This document shows positions 49,001-62,732 of a stretch of 64,000 nucleotides of DNA, piece after piece. The first letter of the stretch is position 1. Each line of letters begins with the position of its first letter. The notes under the pieces are model-generated. The model saw only the letters and a list, made by a program, of their open reading frames with translations. It was not told the DNA's origin and did not search any database. This stretch comes from Serinus canaria (lineage: Eukaryota > Chordata > Aves > Passeriformes > Fringillidae): positions 40,299,180 to 40,363,179 of the forward strand of contig NC_066314.1 in the NCBI RefSeq assembly GCF_022539315.1, given 5' to 3'. A program made the translations under genes and the position numbers.

Positions 49001-52000
49001 TAAAAATTCATATCAGCTTCATATCAAGATTTCCATATTAAACTTTGCGTCTTCTTAAAAACCTCATATAGTCATGTAAAATTTCTGTGTGGAAATGCAG
49101 CTAAAATACTGATCTGCTGTAAAAGAATATCTCATCTCCCAGAAGACTTTTTTACAGGCACATTGGTTTCATTGTTTGGTACTTCATATAGAATGTATTT
49201 CAGTACTGCATCAAAGACATGTCTCACTTTGGAACAATTAAAATGATGGCCTGAATTTAAAATTGAAAAGTGAATATCAGTTAAAAAGTGTAGTGTTTAT
49301 ATGTAGAGAAAATATTTCTGTGGTTAGCTAATTGTCAAATTTAAATGAATATGGATGTCAGTGAGCAAACAGAATAGTTCAATTTGATAAATTTATGCTA
49401 CTTAATTTGAAATGCTTATTAAGTGGTCACTTACTTAAAAGCAACAATCAAACAATCAAAGAAAATAAGTAAAACTTTTATTAAGAACACAATACTATTT
49501 TTAAATGAATTTGAGAAAACATATTCTATTCTACTGGCTTATTTTATCAACTCTATCACTTAAAAATCACAGTAGCTCAGAAAAAATTATGTGTCAAACC
49601 CTTAAAAAGTTCCCTGCTTCTGAAAGGTGATTTTTTTTTTAAAGTCATGCATTTTTTAATGCTATGAATATGTGCAATATATGCAAAAAAAAAAAAAAAT
49701 AGAACCAGGACATTTTGAAAAAAAAAAATCTCAGGAAAATGCAATGCCAAACAGGAAGGTATCAAGGTTAAATTTACCTCTTTCTTTTTGTGAAGAAAAC
49801 AGTTTGAAGCCAAACCGCCTTAAGATTATAAAGTAAACAGCAAGGATTGAAATGCTAATCAGTTGCTGCTCTGAAATGAAGCAGATGGACAAGATCCAAA
49901 ATAGAAAATAATACTGGGATAACTTTTTAATTATGACATTTAGATAATGTTGTTCCTTAATCCTTTTAGACATTTATCCCTAAATTATATCTGCATCTCA
50001 AAGTTGTACCTAATGTGCCATAAAAAAAAAATCCTGGGAACAAATACAAAAATATAATAAATATCTGGCACTGAATCAGAACACTTTGAGAAGGAGAAAA
50101 GGCAATTTACTGACAGGACTTGAGAGGTGCTACAGTAATTCAAAAATATATTAAATTACCCATAAGAAAATAGAATTGAAGTCAAATGTATCATCAGTGA
50201 AATAAAAGTTTTCTGATTTGATTTTCTCAGTAAGAATGAAGAGATAGGAGATAAAATTTCATTATTTTCAAAAACCAGCTCTCCTTTTGTCACTTGTAAC
50301 TCTAATTTTTTTTCAAAATGCTCCCTTGGTTTAAATCTTCATCTCCAAATAAAACACAGGCTCATTCTTCCGTGCTTAAACTTTTCAACTTTCCGTGATT
50401 GTATTCATTTCATATAAGATCTTACATTTTACTAAGCAAGATGAAATATGAATTAAAAATAGCCCTAGAATATTTGTAATTTTGGTTAACTCTTTTTTAA
50501 TTTATATAGCTTGCATTAGGTCAAGTAGCAACTTGCTTAATCCTCAGACAGAACAGTTTGGTAATTGAAGAGAACCTCATATCTAATCCAACCTTTTGTT
50601 CAACCTCCAAGAACACTACAGATGGGCCTCTAGTACATCAGGAAAATATTATTTTACTCATTTCTCTCTTTTACAGTGCTTCATATGAGATCACCTTTTC
50701 TCTTAAAGATTCCACTGAGCTTATTTCCCTATATTTTTTTTACAATTCAGTTTGCCATCATGATCTGCTTACCTTTGACTCTGCCCAAGACAGTCAGTGA
50801 GGAATGACTTTTTAGAGTTGAATTTGTTGTATATATATTTTATAGCAAAGTGAATATAGACACAGTACAAAAGTTCTGATGTTGGAAGTACCATAAAATG
50901 GAAAGCCAACTTTTATGAACTATTTCTATCTGCAGTTTAGAAAAGTGAGAAGCAGTCAGATGAAACACTTTGGAAAAGTTATAAAGACTCAGAGCCTTGT
51001 AATTGAGTAAACCAGTTTGCCACGAGAACACTAGTTCAGAGTGATATGGGCTTTTAGTTTAGTAAAAGACACTCTAATCATCCTCAGTGTTATTTAGAGA
51101 TATTATATGAAGCAAGATGGTTCATGATGGTATGGTTCATTCAGATATGCCACTGAGCAATTTCAATATGATTTTGCAGATAGTTAACAGTAGTCACATT
51201 AGAGTGTTTGCAGGGTGAAAATTGTACTTTAATATCCAAAGTGCCTAAAGCCCAAACCTAAATGAGATCTAGGTTATACAGACTATGTGATCACTGCAAA
51301 TCTTTTAAAGATCAGCACAAACCAGCAAACCAGATCATATCCTGCCTTATTTTCATCACTTGCTCTGTGATTTCATTTGTATATAAGAGTAAATTGCTAT
51401 ATTTTCATTACCAGTTTTCTGTTCCAGAAGCATTTTGTTTTTCTGGACAGCGTAATATTGATTTAACAAAGCCTTCCAACAAATCATCAAATATTAGGAC
51501 TAAAGAGTCAATTGCCTTTGAAAATTGCACAATGTCTGGCAACAAAATGTTCAGGATCCTTATGCAATCCTCCTTTCCTGGCTTCTTTTGTGCCTATAGA
51601 GGTAAATAAGGGACAGGCGTGTTATCTATAAAAGAGTTTGAAGGTTAGAGCAGATACAATTACCTCTATTGCCTGACTTGCAGATTGAGACTTATTGTAA
51701 ACTGACCTTTGGAAAGTTTCCCATCTAACTTAACAGTTTTGGTGCCAGGCACAAATCACTGATAAAAAGTTGTTACTGTATGTCTGATGAGAATCATCAC
51801 TTCTGTAATTGACAAAGGGTTGGTTTTTTTGGAACATGTTGCTTACCTTTGTCTGCTGTATTTTTTCATCAAGCATGACCTATGTCAGCTGAAGAAAACC
51901 AACATCCATGCTTAGGAAAGTGTGTGTGCATCTGTAATTCCTTAGCCATGACCTGTAGCTTTTAAAATATGAGAATAAAGGAATAAATATATGTTAATAT

Positions 52001-53261
52001 ATTCCTCTGACATTTAAATGGAACTTTGATCTTTTAATTAATTTAATCAATTCTTTGTGATCAGAATTTGTTGAGCCAATGACACAAGGTGTTGCTATTT
52101 CACACCCTTATATTCTGAAATGTCACTGACTATATTTTCATTAGCGTATAGTATATTTATCATAAGAATGATTTGTGAAGCATATTTGCTGAGAACCTGA
52201 GGCCATACTGTTATCTAAGAGTTTAATCTCATTATAGGTATTGAATGTCCATGAGGGATTAGATTGCATTTATCTGTTAAGTATCACCCCCAAATAATTA
52301 AGTCAGTGCAGTCTGGGAATGCTTCATGAAGCAAATCACATCAGCAAGTGGGAACAGTTCGAATATTCCCTTCAAAATTTCAGTTCTCTCCAAATGAGCA
52401 TGCTGAGGCAGAGAGGCATGTTATCTTATTATATTTTTATTATTTATTATTTATTATTTTTATTATATCATTAAAATATTACTTTTAATGATAAATTAAT
52501 AATCATGGATCATTCCACCAGGATGGATTCAACACTTCTCATTTAACTTCTAAACAAGACAGGTTAAAAAAAAACCTGAATCTATAGGAAATAAGCAAGG
52601 AGATGATATGAATAGACATCTGTTGGGGTTTTTCTTTGTATTTCTTTACTGTTAAAACAGCTAAAATTAAATGCTTATACTTGTTCACAAATCATTTCTC
52701 CATAATAAATATTTGATCATTTACCTTCAAATTTTTTGTAAACTATCCAGAAATAAATATGACAATAGAATGCCACCAAAAATAGTCTGGTAGAAAATAG
52801 CAACTGACATTTCCAATGAAGGTTTTTGAAATTTTACTTGCCAGATTGTTATTCACTAAGACTACTGATGGTTGAGAAAATCCTTATGCATGTTTTCACT
52901 ACTACTACAAACTGCAAACTTGATGCAAAGTTTTTGCTTGCACCCTCAAATTTTTTAAAAAGTAGAGAGCAATGTTTCTGAGTCTAAAGATTTATCTCCA
53001 CACCTGTTCACCTTAGTACTGCTCTGCAGTCTTTCCTTGTTTGCATGAAAACCATATGATCCAAAGCTAAATCATAGCATCCATTTTGGAGACTGCAATA
53101 CTTACCTCATTTAATCTCATGAATGAAACAAGCTTCCTTTTCCAGGAATCTGTTTTTTGTTTGTCTATTCAAACCTCAAGTTTTTGACAACTCTTCTCCT
53201 CCCTTGTCTATTCTAAAAAGAGTTTTGAAATATCAAACATTACTTAATGTTGAAACTCCAG
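46094..53261. other. Noncoding AT-rich DNA, about 7 kb
   Basis: No gene or LTR was recognised. Simple A/T-rich stretches occur at 49685-49699 and at 52428-52470 (ttattatttattattt). A 10-bp inverted repeat follows, atcattaaaa/ttttaatgat (near 52467-52492). The 115-codon frame at 51262-51609 and the 114-codon frame at 46341-46685 have no recognisable similarity. Confidence 0.5.
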
Positions 53262-53266
53262 TCCAC

Positions 53267-53832
53267 CATGGTGGGTTGTTATTGGCTGACCACCAGGTGC
53301 CCACCAAGCCACTCTATGATGCCCCTACTCAGCAGGACAGGATGAAAACAAAATGAAATGGAAAAATACCCTCATGGTTCAAGATGAGGGCAGTTTAATA
53401 CATCAAAAGCAAAGACCTTGTTTGGAAAAAAAGGAAAAAATTATTCTCTACTTCACATCATCAGGAGATGTCCAGCCTGGGAAAAAAGAGCTTTAGAAGA
53501 TCTTTTAGCTGTTGCTTCAGAAAACATCATAATAATGAATACACGCAAGCCCACATTCCCCCTTTCCCTTAGCTCACATTACTCAGCAGATACCACATGG
53601 TATGGAATATCCATTGGGTCAGTAGTCTTGCCCGTGCCCCCTCCCAAGGTCTTGGCCTGATGAGGTGAGGGGACAATGTTGGAGAGACAGCCTTGGTGCT
53701 GTGCCAGCATGGCTCAGCAGTAGCCAAACCCCAATGTGATATCAACACCTTTCCAGCACCAACACCTTTACAGCACAGCACTGTGAGGGCTGCTGTGAGG
53801 AAAATTAACTCCTTCTCAACCAGACCAATACA
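53267..53832 (-). mobile_element. Solo LTR, about 565 bp, minus strand
   Basis: Read on the minus strand this has the layout of a widespread avian LTR. The U3 has ggagttaattttcctcacag, gtgttgatatcacattgggg and caatggatattccatacc. The polyadenylation signal ATTAAA is at 53399-53394, followed by ctgccctcatcttgaacc. The U5 ends with gtgggcacctgg (53304-53293) and acaacccacca. tccac occurs next to both ends (53262-53266 and 53833-53837), a probable target duplication, although the exact 3' edge is uncertain by about two bases. No retroviral internal sequence adjoins it. Open frames at 53123-53781 are incidental. Confidence 0.87.
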
Positions 53833-53838
53833 TCCACA

Positions 53839-56800
53839 AATTCACCCATAAAGACTCAGCATCATTCATCACACTTACTGGTTGACCAGGACAACCTGCA
53901 ATTTCATGTTTGCAAAATATTGTTAAAGCACTTGAGGAGTCAAAACATGTTCTTCAAAATGCAGGCATCACTGATGATCTCCAAGAATAAAATGTGAGGA
54001 AAGAACCAAGGCACATTACCAAGTATAACAAGGAAAACATGCACTTCTGTACCTATTTTTGAAAAGTACACATAGCTTCTTGTCAGAAGCAGTCCAGAAA
54101 AACTATCAGCATGTAGTAGGTTTGGAAATCTTTATCCTGCTTCTCATTGGCTGGGGCTTACTATAATCCTGTGCACATGAGCTAAACATATAAACACAGA
54201 ACTACTTTTAGGTTTAAAGCTCCCTGCCACATAGGCAAATATAAGGTTCAGTGTTATACTAAATATTCCTGATGAATGAAACAGCTTTAAGAGTGCTACA
54301 ATTTAGTAAATAAAACTTCACAATATTTTAGTTTTTACATTGCAGTTTGAAGACAAAAAAATTTGCAACATGCAATTTCTTTTATTTATTCCCTCTACTT
54401 TATGGCAAAGCAGTCATCAAAAATAAGAACAAGAACTAAAATAGTTTCTGTGGCTTTCTTAAATTTCTTTTAGGTGGCAAGTGAAGATGAGCCTGAAACT
54501 AACATTAGTTGGAAAAGTAGTCATTAATAAATGGGCTAAACAACCTCAAAAACGTTCTTTTCCAGACATATTACCAAATTTATGCTAAATAGCCAAATAA
54601 CTGATTAAACACATGCTAGACCTAATGAAGGAATCATGTATGCTTCTCTAAGACCACACTGGTCTGCCAAATTACAAATTATAATACGGTGGACCCAACC
54701 TGAAATGCCTGTTTGCCACACATAATTGGAACTATAGCTATTGTAGAAGAAAATCATCATCTTGTTTCTTCTTCCATGTGTTGGTGAGAAGGTGGGAGGT
54801 GAGGGAGAGAGGGGGTGTTAGAGTAGTTCTGTCAAAAGAGTGTGAATTGGTTGTGCAGCAGATATATGCATCTGTTTACATAGCGATTTCCCACGGAGTG
54901 ACTGCTCAAGTCAGCTCTTTGGCACCTGCAGAAGCTGTGAAGGCAAGATGTAGGTAGCAGTGTGTCAAAATTTGAGTAAATTTGATAATAACTGCTACTG
55001 CCAAGATTTTTTGATACACTGACAAAACATTGCATTTGTTACACCTGAGGCTGTACTTTTTTTCACAGAAAAGTATGCAGCCTAACACAGGGAGCAGAAT
55101 CTGAGCCCAAATTGTAATAAAGCTAAAGCTAGGAGTAGAAATGAAAGATGTTGCTCCCAGTTGAGGCTACATCTGTTTGAGTACAACAAAATCCTTTAGG
55201 ATTGTTCTCTGACACTGAGATCACCTTGAATACTTTCACCCACACTCATAAATTTCAATTTAGTCATCTTTGCAAAAGGTCATGGTCTTGTTGTAGTACA
55301 CAATTAACTCATTTGGTAAAGAATTAACTGATTAGGGCCAAGTAGATGGTAGCTGAACAATTTTATGTTATAGAAAAAATGTGACAGTTTTCCATTAAAA
55401 ATGTCACTCCCATAATGGAAAATGTATGCAGATAATATGTTTCAAACCCACAAATGTTAGGGAAACACACTGAAGTAAGGTTGTATCCACACTTTCTGCA
55501 GTTACATCTGAGAAGTACACCATGTGAAAATTATTTTCCAGTTATTAAGACAGAACTGTAAGATGATTTTATTTCTGAACAACTGACCACATACTATTTG
55601 AGGCACTTAAATTGTACTTTTATAGTCAGTAAGGCTGCCTCCTCAGGCTGCTCAGGGTCTGATACTGATGATTTTGGCCCAAATCCTGCCTTGGTTGAGC
55701 AGTCTTATAAGCAGAATTTCCAGAAATTGCTACACATCCTAGGTAGCCTCAATGAAGCAAGGACAATCCAAATCAATAAATTATCTTTGCTTCAGAAAAA
55801 AATGTAAGAGAAAACACTACACTGGACTCAGGAAGGAAGTGTTGCTATCTAGTTGTACATTTTCTGATCATACTCATCATCAGTGATATCTGAAGTCAGC
55901 AATTTTTCCATTAGGTTTAGGAAATGTATATTTGTTATAAAGGAAGAAAAGAATCAAGCTTAGCCTGGTAGAATTGAATTAACAGGTTGCCAGTTTCATC
56001 ATAAATCTTACTGTTTATCCATTGGAATGATTTCACAGTCAAAGAGTTTATTCAATTGCAAGCAATTTAATTGTATTAGAGCCTTTATTTATTTATTTTA
56101 AATTATATAAGTCTAAAAGTAATTGTGACTATTTTCATGTTTACTTCCAGGTCCCCTAGAGCTGGATCAGACCTGGGCTATTGCACAAGTAAATAAATGA
56201 TTTCCTTTCTTGTACCTAAAGGAAATCTACAACTGGAACAACTAATTTACTTCATTTTAACCTAATTCAATTCAGAGAATTGAATTTTTTTAAAGTACAA
56301 AGAGATTTAGGGCTTTTCAAATACTTGAACATGTTTCTCCTCCTTGTTATTATGACATCATAGAGGATGCCTGAATTCTCATTTCAATACAGTAGCCCTG
56401 CTACATATCCAGACTAAAATGCCATGAAGAATATACATAATATTATAAAAAAGAAGGCAAAATATTCTAGAGCATATACCCCCCCAAAAATAGTCATTCA
56501 TTTGCTTTCATGTGAAACACAAAGAAATAAAAAGAAGAATAATTTATAAGAAATATTATCTGAAAATAGCAATCTTAATTTGATCAATCTTTATCAATTT
56601 TATCAATCTTTATCAATCTCAGAAAGGGTTTCTCTGAAAATATACTCCATTCTTAGAAACGTTTCAGATTTCTTGAGTAAGCTAGAGCTACTCAAAGGAA
56701 TACTCTTTAGGTCTGACCTCATGAATACTGAGTCTTATGGGTGAAATCAGTTTTGCTCTGCTGATGAATAAATTAGCATTTTACCTCATACACAAGTAAT

Positions 56801-59276
56801 TAATATAAGTAGTGTCATGTTTATGATCTAATAGATCAGAGGAAATGCAAGAAGCTAGTAGGAATAAGGGAAAAACAAACTAATCTAATGATGACATTCT
56901 TTACCTATGTCACCATGACACTGAACATCTCAAAAGCTGCCTCACTGACAGATCTGCCATGGCCTTTCTTTTGCCACTCTATTGGAAGCTACATTCTAAT
57001 GAAAGTGAGTAAGTATGGATCCATGTTTGTTTAATCCAGAGAGAACAACAAGGCAGATTAACAAAAGGACTCCAGCTTTGAGACAGTCAATGTCTCATTT
57101 TTAACAGCAAGTATTTCATCAGTGGGTAATTTATAGAGCTGAGTTAGCACAGTGCTGTTGAGAGCACAAGATCCTTATATGATCACTAGTCATTGTTTCC
57201 ATTGATTCACTACTGTCAAATGCATGTATCAGTCCAGTGCTGCTTTGGCCAAAAGAAACTGTGGTTCAGAGCAAGGGCTGATCTGGAGACTCCATCACAG
57301 CATATGTCTGTAGACTTTTAAAATTTATACCTTTGGACAGTATGACACAAATGTACAACATACCTATAGTTGCAGAAAATACAGCAATTTTGCTAATCAA
57401 GCACTTGAGAAAAAAAATTCTGTGTGTAAGACTGCTGAGGTGGAATATTTTCAATAGTACTTTATGTTATTGTTGCCAGCTGTAAAACATGCAGCCTTTT
57501 AGAGAGGACCATCATCTCCATTTTACCATTTAAACTACTCAAGTACAAGGAAGGAAATGAAAGATGGAGAGATGGAAAGATGGAGAGTCACTGATGAAAT
57601 GAGCATTCTTTGAAAGGATCCTTTCTGTGATAAATTCACAAGTATGCTCACAGACATATGTACAGACCAGTATGTACAGACATATGTACCACAAGTATGT
57701 ACAGACCAGCTTATATTTTCAAGTCAGAAAAACAAAGATGATATGAGAAGTTCAATGGGCTTTAGTGTGAGAAAGTAGATAACTAGTGCTGTACTTTTCC
57801 AGAAGATGCTTTTTAAAATATTGTCTAGTTAATGTAGCTTTTTTTTCCTAAGAAATTTTAATATGAGGGAAAAAATAATGGAGAAAGCATATATAGTTCT
57901 ACAGGGCTGCAGTTTCTGCAATTATGAGTAAAAGTACCCCCTACTTTTAAAAGCATAATTAAAAAATAAAAAAAAGAAGTCCTAAGTGGGAAGGTGAAAA
58001 CTAGGAGCTAGAAAGAAAACTATTCAACTTTCATTAGGAGTTTCAAAATAAAATCAGGTTTATTAAAATAATCCTAGTATCTATGAATTTTCTCAGGTTT
58101 TCAGCAACCAAAGTAATTTAATCAATACTACTGAGAAAAATAAGTGGAGTTTATTCAAGACATGCTGCCCATGTAATTAGAAAAGGTTAATCAGTTTTAC
58201 TACATAGTAAGACAGAACAAGCTATTTGGAGGAAAGGAGGTCTTTATAACTTCAAAAAGCTGCCTATTAGGGAAACTTAGAGATTCCAATTTTATAAAAT
58301 TATCTTTTTGCTAAAAATGCTATCCCACAACTACATGAGAAAGGAACAAGTTTTCCAAACAATTTTGCATGGAGTATGCATACTCTTTTGTTTCATTTTG
58401 TGTTTCTAACCAATTGTTATTTTCTCATGAAAATTTTTTCTAACTTTTTTTTTTCATTGACTACCCAATTTTAGTAAATGTTACTTCAAATAAAGAAATA
58501 AATAATCATTTTTATACCATGGATGACTGAAATAATAGCATCAACTCCAGCAGTGAGGGCCTTGTGTGAATTCATTACACCTAGATGAAAAATTGTGAAG
58601 GAAAATTGTGAAAGCAATTGAGATCTATCATAATAAAGTAGGAAAAATATTCTAGAATTGCTCCAGAATTTTATAAACAAAAAATATATATTGTAAAGCT
58701 TGAAGTGCTCCCTAAATGTCTCTGTAAATCACAAGGCCACATCTGGATCATAAAAAGCATATGGATCATATTATTCTTCACTTAAACTTATTAAAATATT
58801 TCTAATTATCTCAGTTTTAAAAAAAGAGTAATTTTGAAAATAAAATAGCAAAACAAAAACAAATGAAATGTTTTTATCGGTAAAATCCTCATGGTGTATT
58901 GCATGCATAATTGCTTCTGGTAAGATTAGACAAGTTGTTTTGATTGCTGAAATTCCACTGTAATAAATTCAATTCAATATCATATGATATTTTTGCTTGA
59001 GAAGGGCAATGTCTATGTTCTAGCATTGAAGTATTTAGGTATTAAATAAATATTTTACTATATATAGGTTTTACTGTACATAGGTCATATGCCATAACCT
59101 AAGTTATAGAACTTCATCCTAAGCAGAAATTGGTAAAGTGTTCTGAGCAAAACCAAACAAAAGCTCCAGATAACAGAGGTATGTCTTAGGCAAAGATAAA
59201 GTGCTTAAGCTTTTCCTGTCTATATTTAATTTTAGGTTAACTCAAATGTGCAGCACTTTTTTTTTTTTTCTTTAAG
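53839..59276. other. Noncoding AT-rich DNA
   Basis: No gene was recognised. There is a G-rich purine tract at 54791-54820 (three GGG runs), a small direct-repeat cluster at 57651-57710 and repeated tatcaatcttt near 56580-56620. Confidence 0.55.
57651..57710. repeat. Short interspersed direct repeats
   Basis: cagacatatgtac occurs at 57651-57663 and 57677-57689. gtatgtacagacca-like units alternate with it. A local duplication cluster of no known family. Confidence 0.75.
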
Positions 59277-59383
59277 GTGAAACCAAGCTCCTACAACAGG
59301 TTAATCGATTTTGCCTCAAGGAAAGCAATAAATATTCAATGAGAATTCAAAACTTTGGCATTTTGATTCATGCCTATATTTTG
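59277..59383 (+). CDS. Candidate internal exon, function unknown
   Basis: A tract of thirteen T followed by ctttaag ends at 59276. The donor TTTTG then gtaagg starts at 59384. The 107 nt between are open in one frame only: two bases, then 35 codons starting ETKLLQQVNRFCLKESN and ending FGILIHAYIL. The other two frames are closed. No family was recognised. Good splice signals and one open frame of this length are not rare by chance, so this is weak. It lies on the opposite strand from the candidates at 7963 and 61467. Confidence 0.15.
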
Positions 59384-61419
59384 GTAAGGATCCCTTCCAC
59401 ACAAATTTTCTTTTGGTCTTCTGGTTTTGAGGTTCATAATGGCTTAGATGACTAGTAAATTGATGTTGAAGACAACCAAGGCTGAGAAAGGAAACCTTTC
59501 CTTACAAGAAGTAATGTTAATCCAAGAAAGTACATACTAAAGAAGTGGGAGTAGGAAATGGTTAATCAAAAGTAATACCCTTTTTCCTTTTTTTTAATGG
59601 ACAAAGTAACAGCTGGCTACAACAGCTGCCAGAGTTCTGGGTTTTGGACAGATGTGTTTTCCATGCAATTTTTAGTTCACAAAGACCAGATGCTTCCCAT
59701 GATTGCTTGAAACATTTTATCCATGTACACTATTCTGGGATTTGCTTTGAGCTAAGGCTTCAGTTCTGAATTTTTCATTGTATTTATAAAGTTGTATGGC
59801 AAGACAAGAGATATTAGGTTCAAAATGGGATTCCCTTTGACATCACACTGCTACTTTTGATGTATTTTCATTTAGACCCAAAGGCAAAATTATCACCCAT
59901 GGCAATGTACTTGCATGGACATAATGTGTACATACATATATAAGGTAAAGATATAAAAATCAATGTTTAATCTAAACACGTATTGAAATTTAGAAATTAA
60001 TTTGCTTTAGAAAGATCCAAGGTTCCTGGTTTCAGTCATGTTGAGGAAAATTTGAGTATATCTATTTGCTCACATGAAGGTTGGACTGCTTCTTAGAATT
60101 GTACTGGAAAACTGGAAAAGAAAACAAACTACAGGATTGAGTTCTAAAATTTTCTGGACCTGATCTTGATCTTACGAAATGCTGAGCATGCTGTCACTGA
60201 TCCCAGAAAATAATTAGGGCCAGCAATTACAACAACTGTTTAGCCTCAAGGATGAGAGAGATGTCTCCTTGGATTCAGCTGGACAGTTCCAATGTTTTGC
60301 TCTGAGTCCAAAAGTAGTTGCTCTGCTGGAAAGAGTTCAGAGCACTTAGCATATTGTTAGATAGTCACTTAAATGAACCACAGATTGATCTTGTCCTCAT
60401 GTTTAGGGCTTTGCAACTCGTCATTTTTCAGCATGGGCTGAAGTGATGACAGACAATGAAAGAGAGGCAATTGCAATGAACTCTGCATATTTCATATGTG
60501 ATGGGACATAAAGAGAGGCTGGGTTCCCAAAGTTTGTTGCCAGAGCCCTGGTATAGAGGTAGTTAAGACAAAAAATGTCAGACCACACCCTTCTCAGTGA
60601 GAACATCACATCCATAAAAAATTATTTTGACTGTGCTGAAAGAAGAATTAAGCATAATCTTTTGCCTACATAGCAAAGGAAATAAAGATTAAACAATTTA
60701 ATCTTTATGATTTTATGTGGAAGTTTTATTCAATTACTCATTCTGTTCAAGAAATTTACAGCATGTATGTCTTCAACTGTTAATAATGTCTTATCTCCCT
60801 GGTCAAGGAGTAAATAAGAATGACAGAGAATAATTATAATACATCAGATTTTAAATATTTAATGGTCATACCTGATGAAGAATACCTGATTCACACTGTT
60901 TTCAAAGAAAGACTTTTGCACTACTAAAGTAATGGAGGCAATTAATCTTTGTATGGAAAAATATATAAGCTTCTTAGCTTGTCCTCAAGCTGTTTTTATT
61001 TCTACTGCTTTCATGTACTTGTCAATTATTAAATGTATTTTGTACATATGCCTGAATTGTAGCCCTGTGACTGATTGTATTGTAATTTTTTAATTTCCTG
61101 TTATTTCCTAGAGGCAAATGTTTATGTGTTTTGAGCCTTGTACTACTGTCTTCATAGCTTGAACGAATGGTGAGTCTTATATTTTTAGTCATTTTTTTGT
61201 GTTTCTTGGGGTCTCAGGAATTATATTTTAAATTATATTCTATGTCTGTTTAGTTAAGTCTGCTGATGCTGTCTGGGCACAGTATCAGACAGAATGCAAA
61301 AAGCAGCATCCTAGCAGTAGTCGTGAAAAAAATTCCGAGTGGCAGCTTAATGCTGGCCTTAAAAAAAATTATAAATTAATTAAAATTCTTAAAGTCTGAT
61401 ATTTAAAGCTCTCAAAAAA

Positions 61420-61859
61420 TTATGTTCTGCTTCCAATTGTCTTGCTGCTTTTCATTGCCCTCATACTTGCAGTCCTTGGATATATAAAAGCACTTTTTGA
61501 TGCTTCCTTTTTTAAAACTTTTGATGTGAAAGCATGTCCATGTGTTAGGTGTGTACTGAGGAACAAAGGCTTTATGATCTTTGAATTTGCCTCAGTGACC
61601 TTTGTCAAGAGCACTGTTATGCATAATAAGGTCTTCTTGTTGACCTTCTCTATCATTATAGCCAATAGTTCTTGTGACCCCTCATTTGGATACTTCCAAA
61701 TGGGAATTTCTTTCACATCTGTCTTCAATGATACCTGCTCTTCTTTCAAAATTAGTCTCAGGATCATTCCTTGAGCTTTTATTAAAAGTCTTGAGATGGA
61801 TTGAGCATTTTTCATGTGGTTCTCCAGACAATGTTGTATGATAGCTAATCCTTCATACA
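61420..61859 (-). CDS. Uncharacterised ORF, possible long exon or gene remnant
   Basis: A minus-strand frame stays open for about 146 codons (61860-61420), starting YEGLAIIQHCLENHMKNAQS and including IPIWKYPNEGSQELL. It is rich in Lys, Leu, Ile and Ser and polar overall, with no membrane segment, signal peptide or repeat. At its upstream edge an acceptor (ttctttcag) ends at 61860. A usable donor (CAA then gtatgag) lies at 61466, which would make a 393-nt exon of phase 1-1. Otherwise the frame continues to the stop at 61420. A stop-free stretch this long is unusual at this AT content. I do not recognise the protein. It may be an exon of a poorly conserved gene, a pseudogene or chance. Confidence 0.3.
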
Positions 61860-62302
61860 CTGAAAGAACTAGGTAGAAAGTACTTTAGTTACTTTCGCAG
61901 AAAGTACCATTTTTCATAAAAAATCCACAAGGCTAAATTAGAAAATAAATAAAAGAAGAGTAAATACTCCTGCTTAACTAAGTAGTATAAGAGAAATATT
62001 TTAAAGATAACCTCATGTCAGGAATTCAGTGTTTCAAAAGCCCAGCTCTTTCCCCTCAGTTCCTCTCCTGGTTAGACTGCACTGCATGAGACAGATTTAA
62101 ACTCTCTGGAGACAATGGTTCATATAAAAAAGTGTAATGATGAGATAGCCATGAGAAGCAGCAAATCAATAACAAATTTAAATTTAAGTTGGATTTTTTT
62201 TGGTGGTTTTGTTTTCTTTCTTTTTGTTTTGTTTTATTTTGTTTTCATTTCTTTTTTTGTGGTTTATTTTGTTTTTTTTAAGAAAACCTTTTGATTAGTT
62301 TC
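61860..62302. other. Noncoding DNA ending in a T/G-rich tract
   Basis: No gene. Bases 62188-62282 form a T-rich simple sequence built of ttttg and tttc units, directly next to the LTR at 62303. Confidence 0.6.
62188..62282. repeat. T-rich (TTTTG)n-like simple repeat
   Basis: An imperfect run with units such as ttttgttttgttttattttg. It may be low-complexity DNA or the complement of an A-rich retroposon tail, but no retroposon body was recognised. Confidence 0.75.
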
Positions 62303-62732
62303 TCTTGTATTTGCAGGGTTCCCCAGATGGAGGAAGAAATGATGAATCTGACTCCATGTTTTTAGAAGGCCAATTTATTATTTTATGATACCATATTATA
62401 TTAAAGAATGATATACTAAACTATGCTAAACTACACTAAAGAATAGAGAAAGGTTACTTACAGAAGGCTAGAAAGATACTAATGAAAACTCATTATTCCT
62501 TCCAGAGCCCTAACACAGCTTGGCTGTGATTGGTCATTAAATCAAAACAATTCACATGAAACCAATGAAACAACCACCTGTTGGAAAAACAATCTGCAAA
62601 CACATTCCAAAGCAGCAAAACACAGGAGAAGTAAATCAGATAATATTGTTTTCCTTTTTCTCTGAGGCTTCTCAGCTTCCCAGGAGAAGAATCCTGGGCA
62701 AGGAGATTTTTCCAGAAAATATGACAGTGACA
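62303..62732 (-). mobile_element. Solo LTR, about 430 bp, same family as 33690
   Basis: On the minus strand it begins tgtcactgtcatattttctg at 62732 and shares the blocks gagaagcctcagagaaaaag, acatggagtcagattcatca and aataataaatt with the LTR at 33690. The polyadenylation signal AATAAA is at 62379-62374. It ends ccctgcaaatacaaga. The flanks agtttc (62297-62302) and agtctg (62733-62738) match at four of six bases and may be a decayed target duplication. No internal viral sequence adjoins it. It keeps the ggttgtttcattggtttcat segment missing from the other copy. Confidence 0.9.

Noticed and set aside
54791..54820. Possible G-quadruplex
   Set aside because: Only three GGG runs occur within a suitable distance, so the usual four-run pattern is not met.
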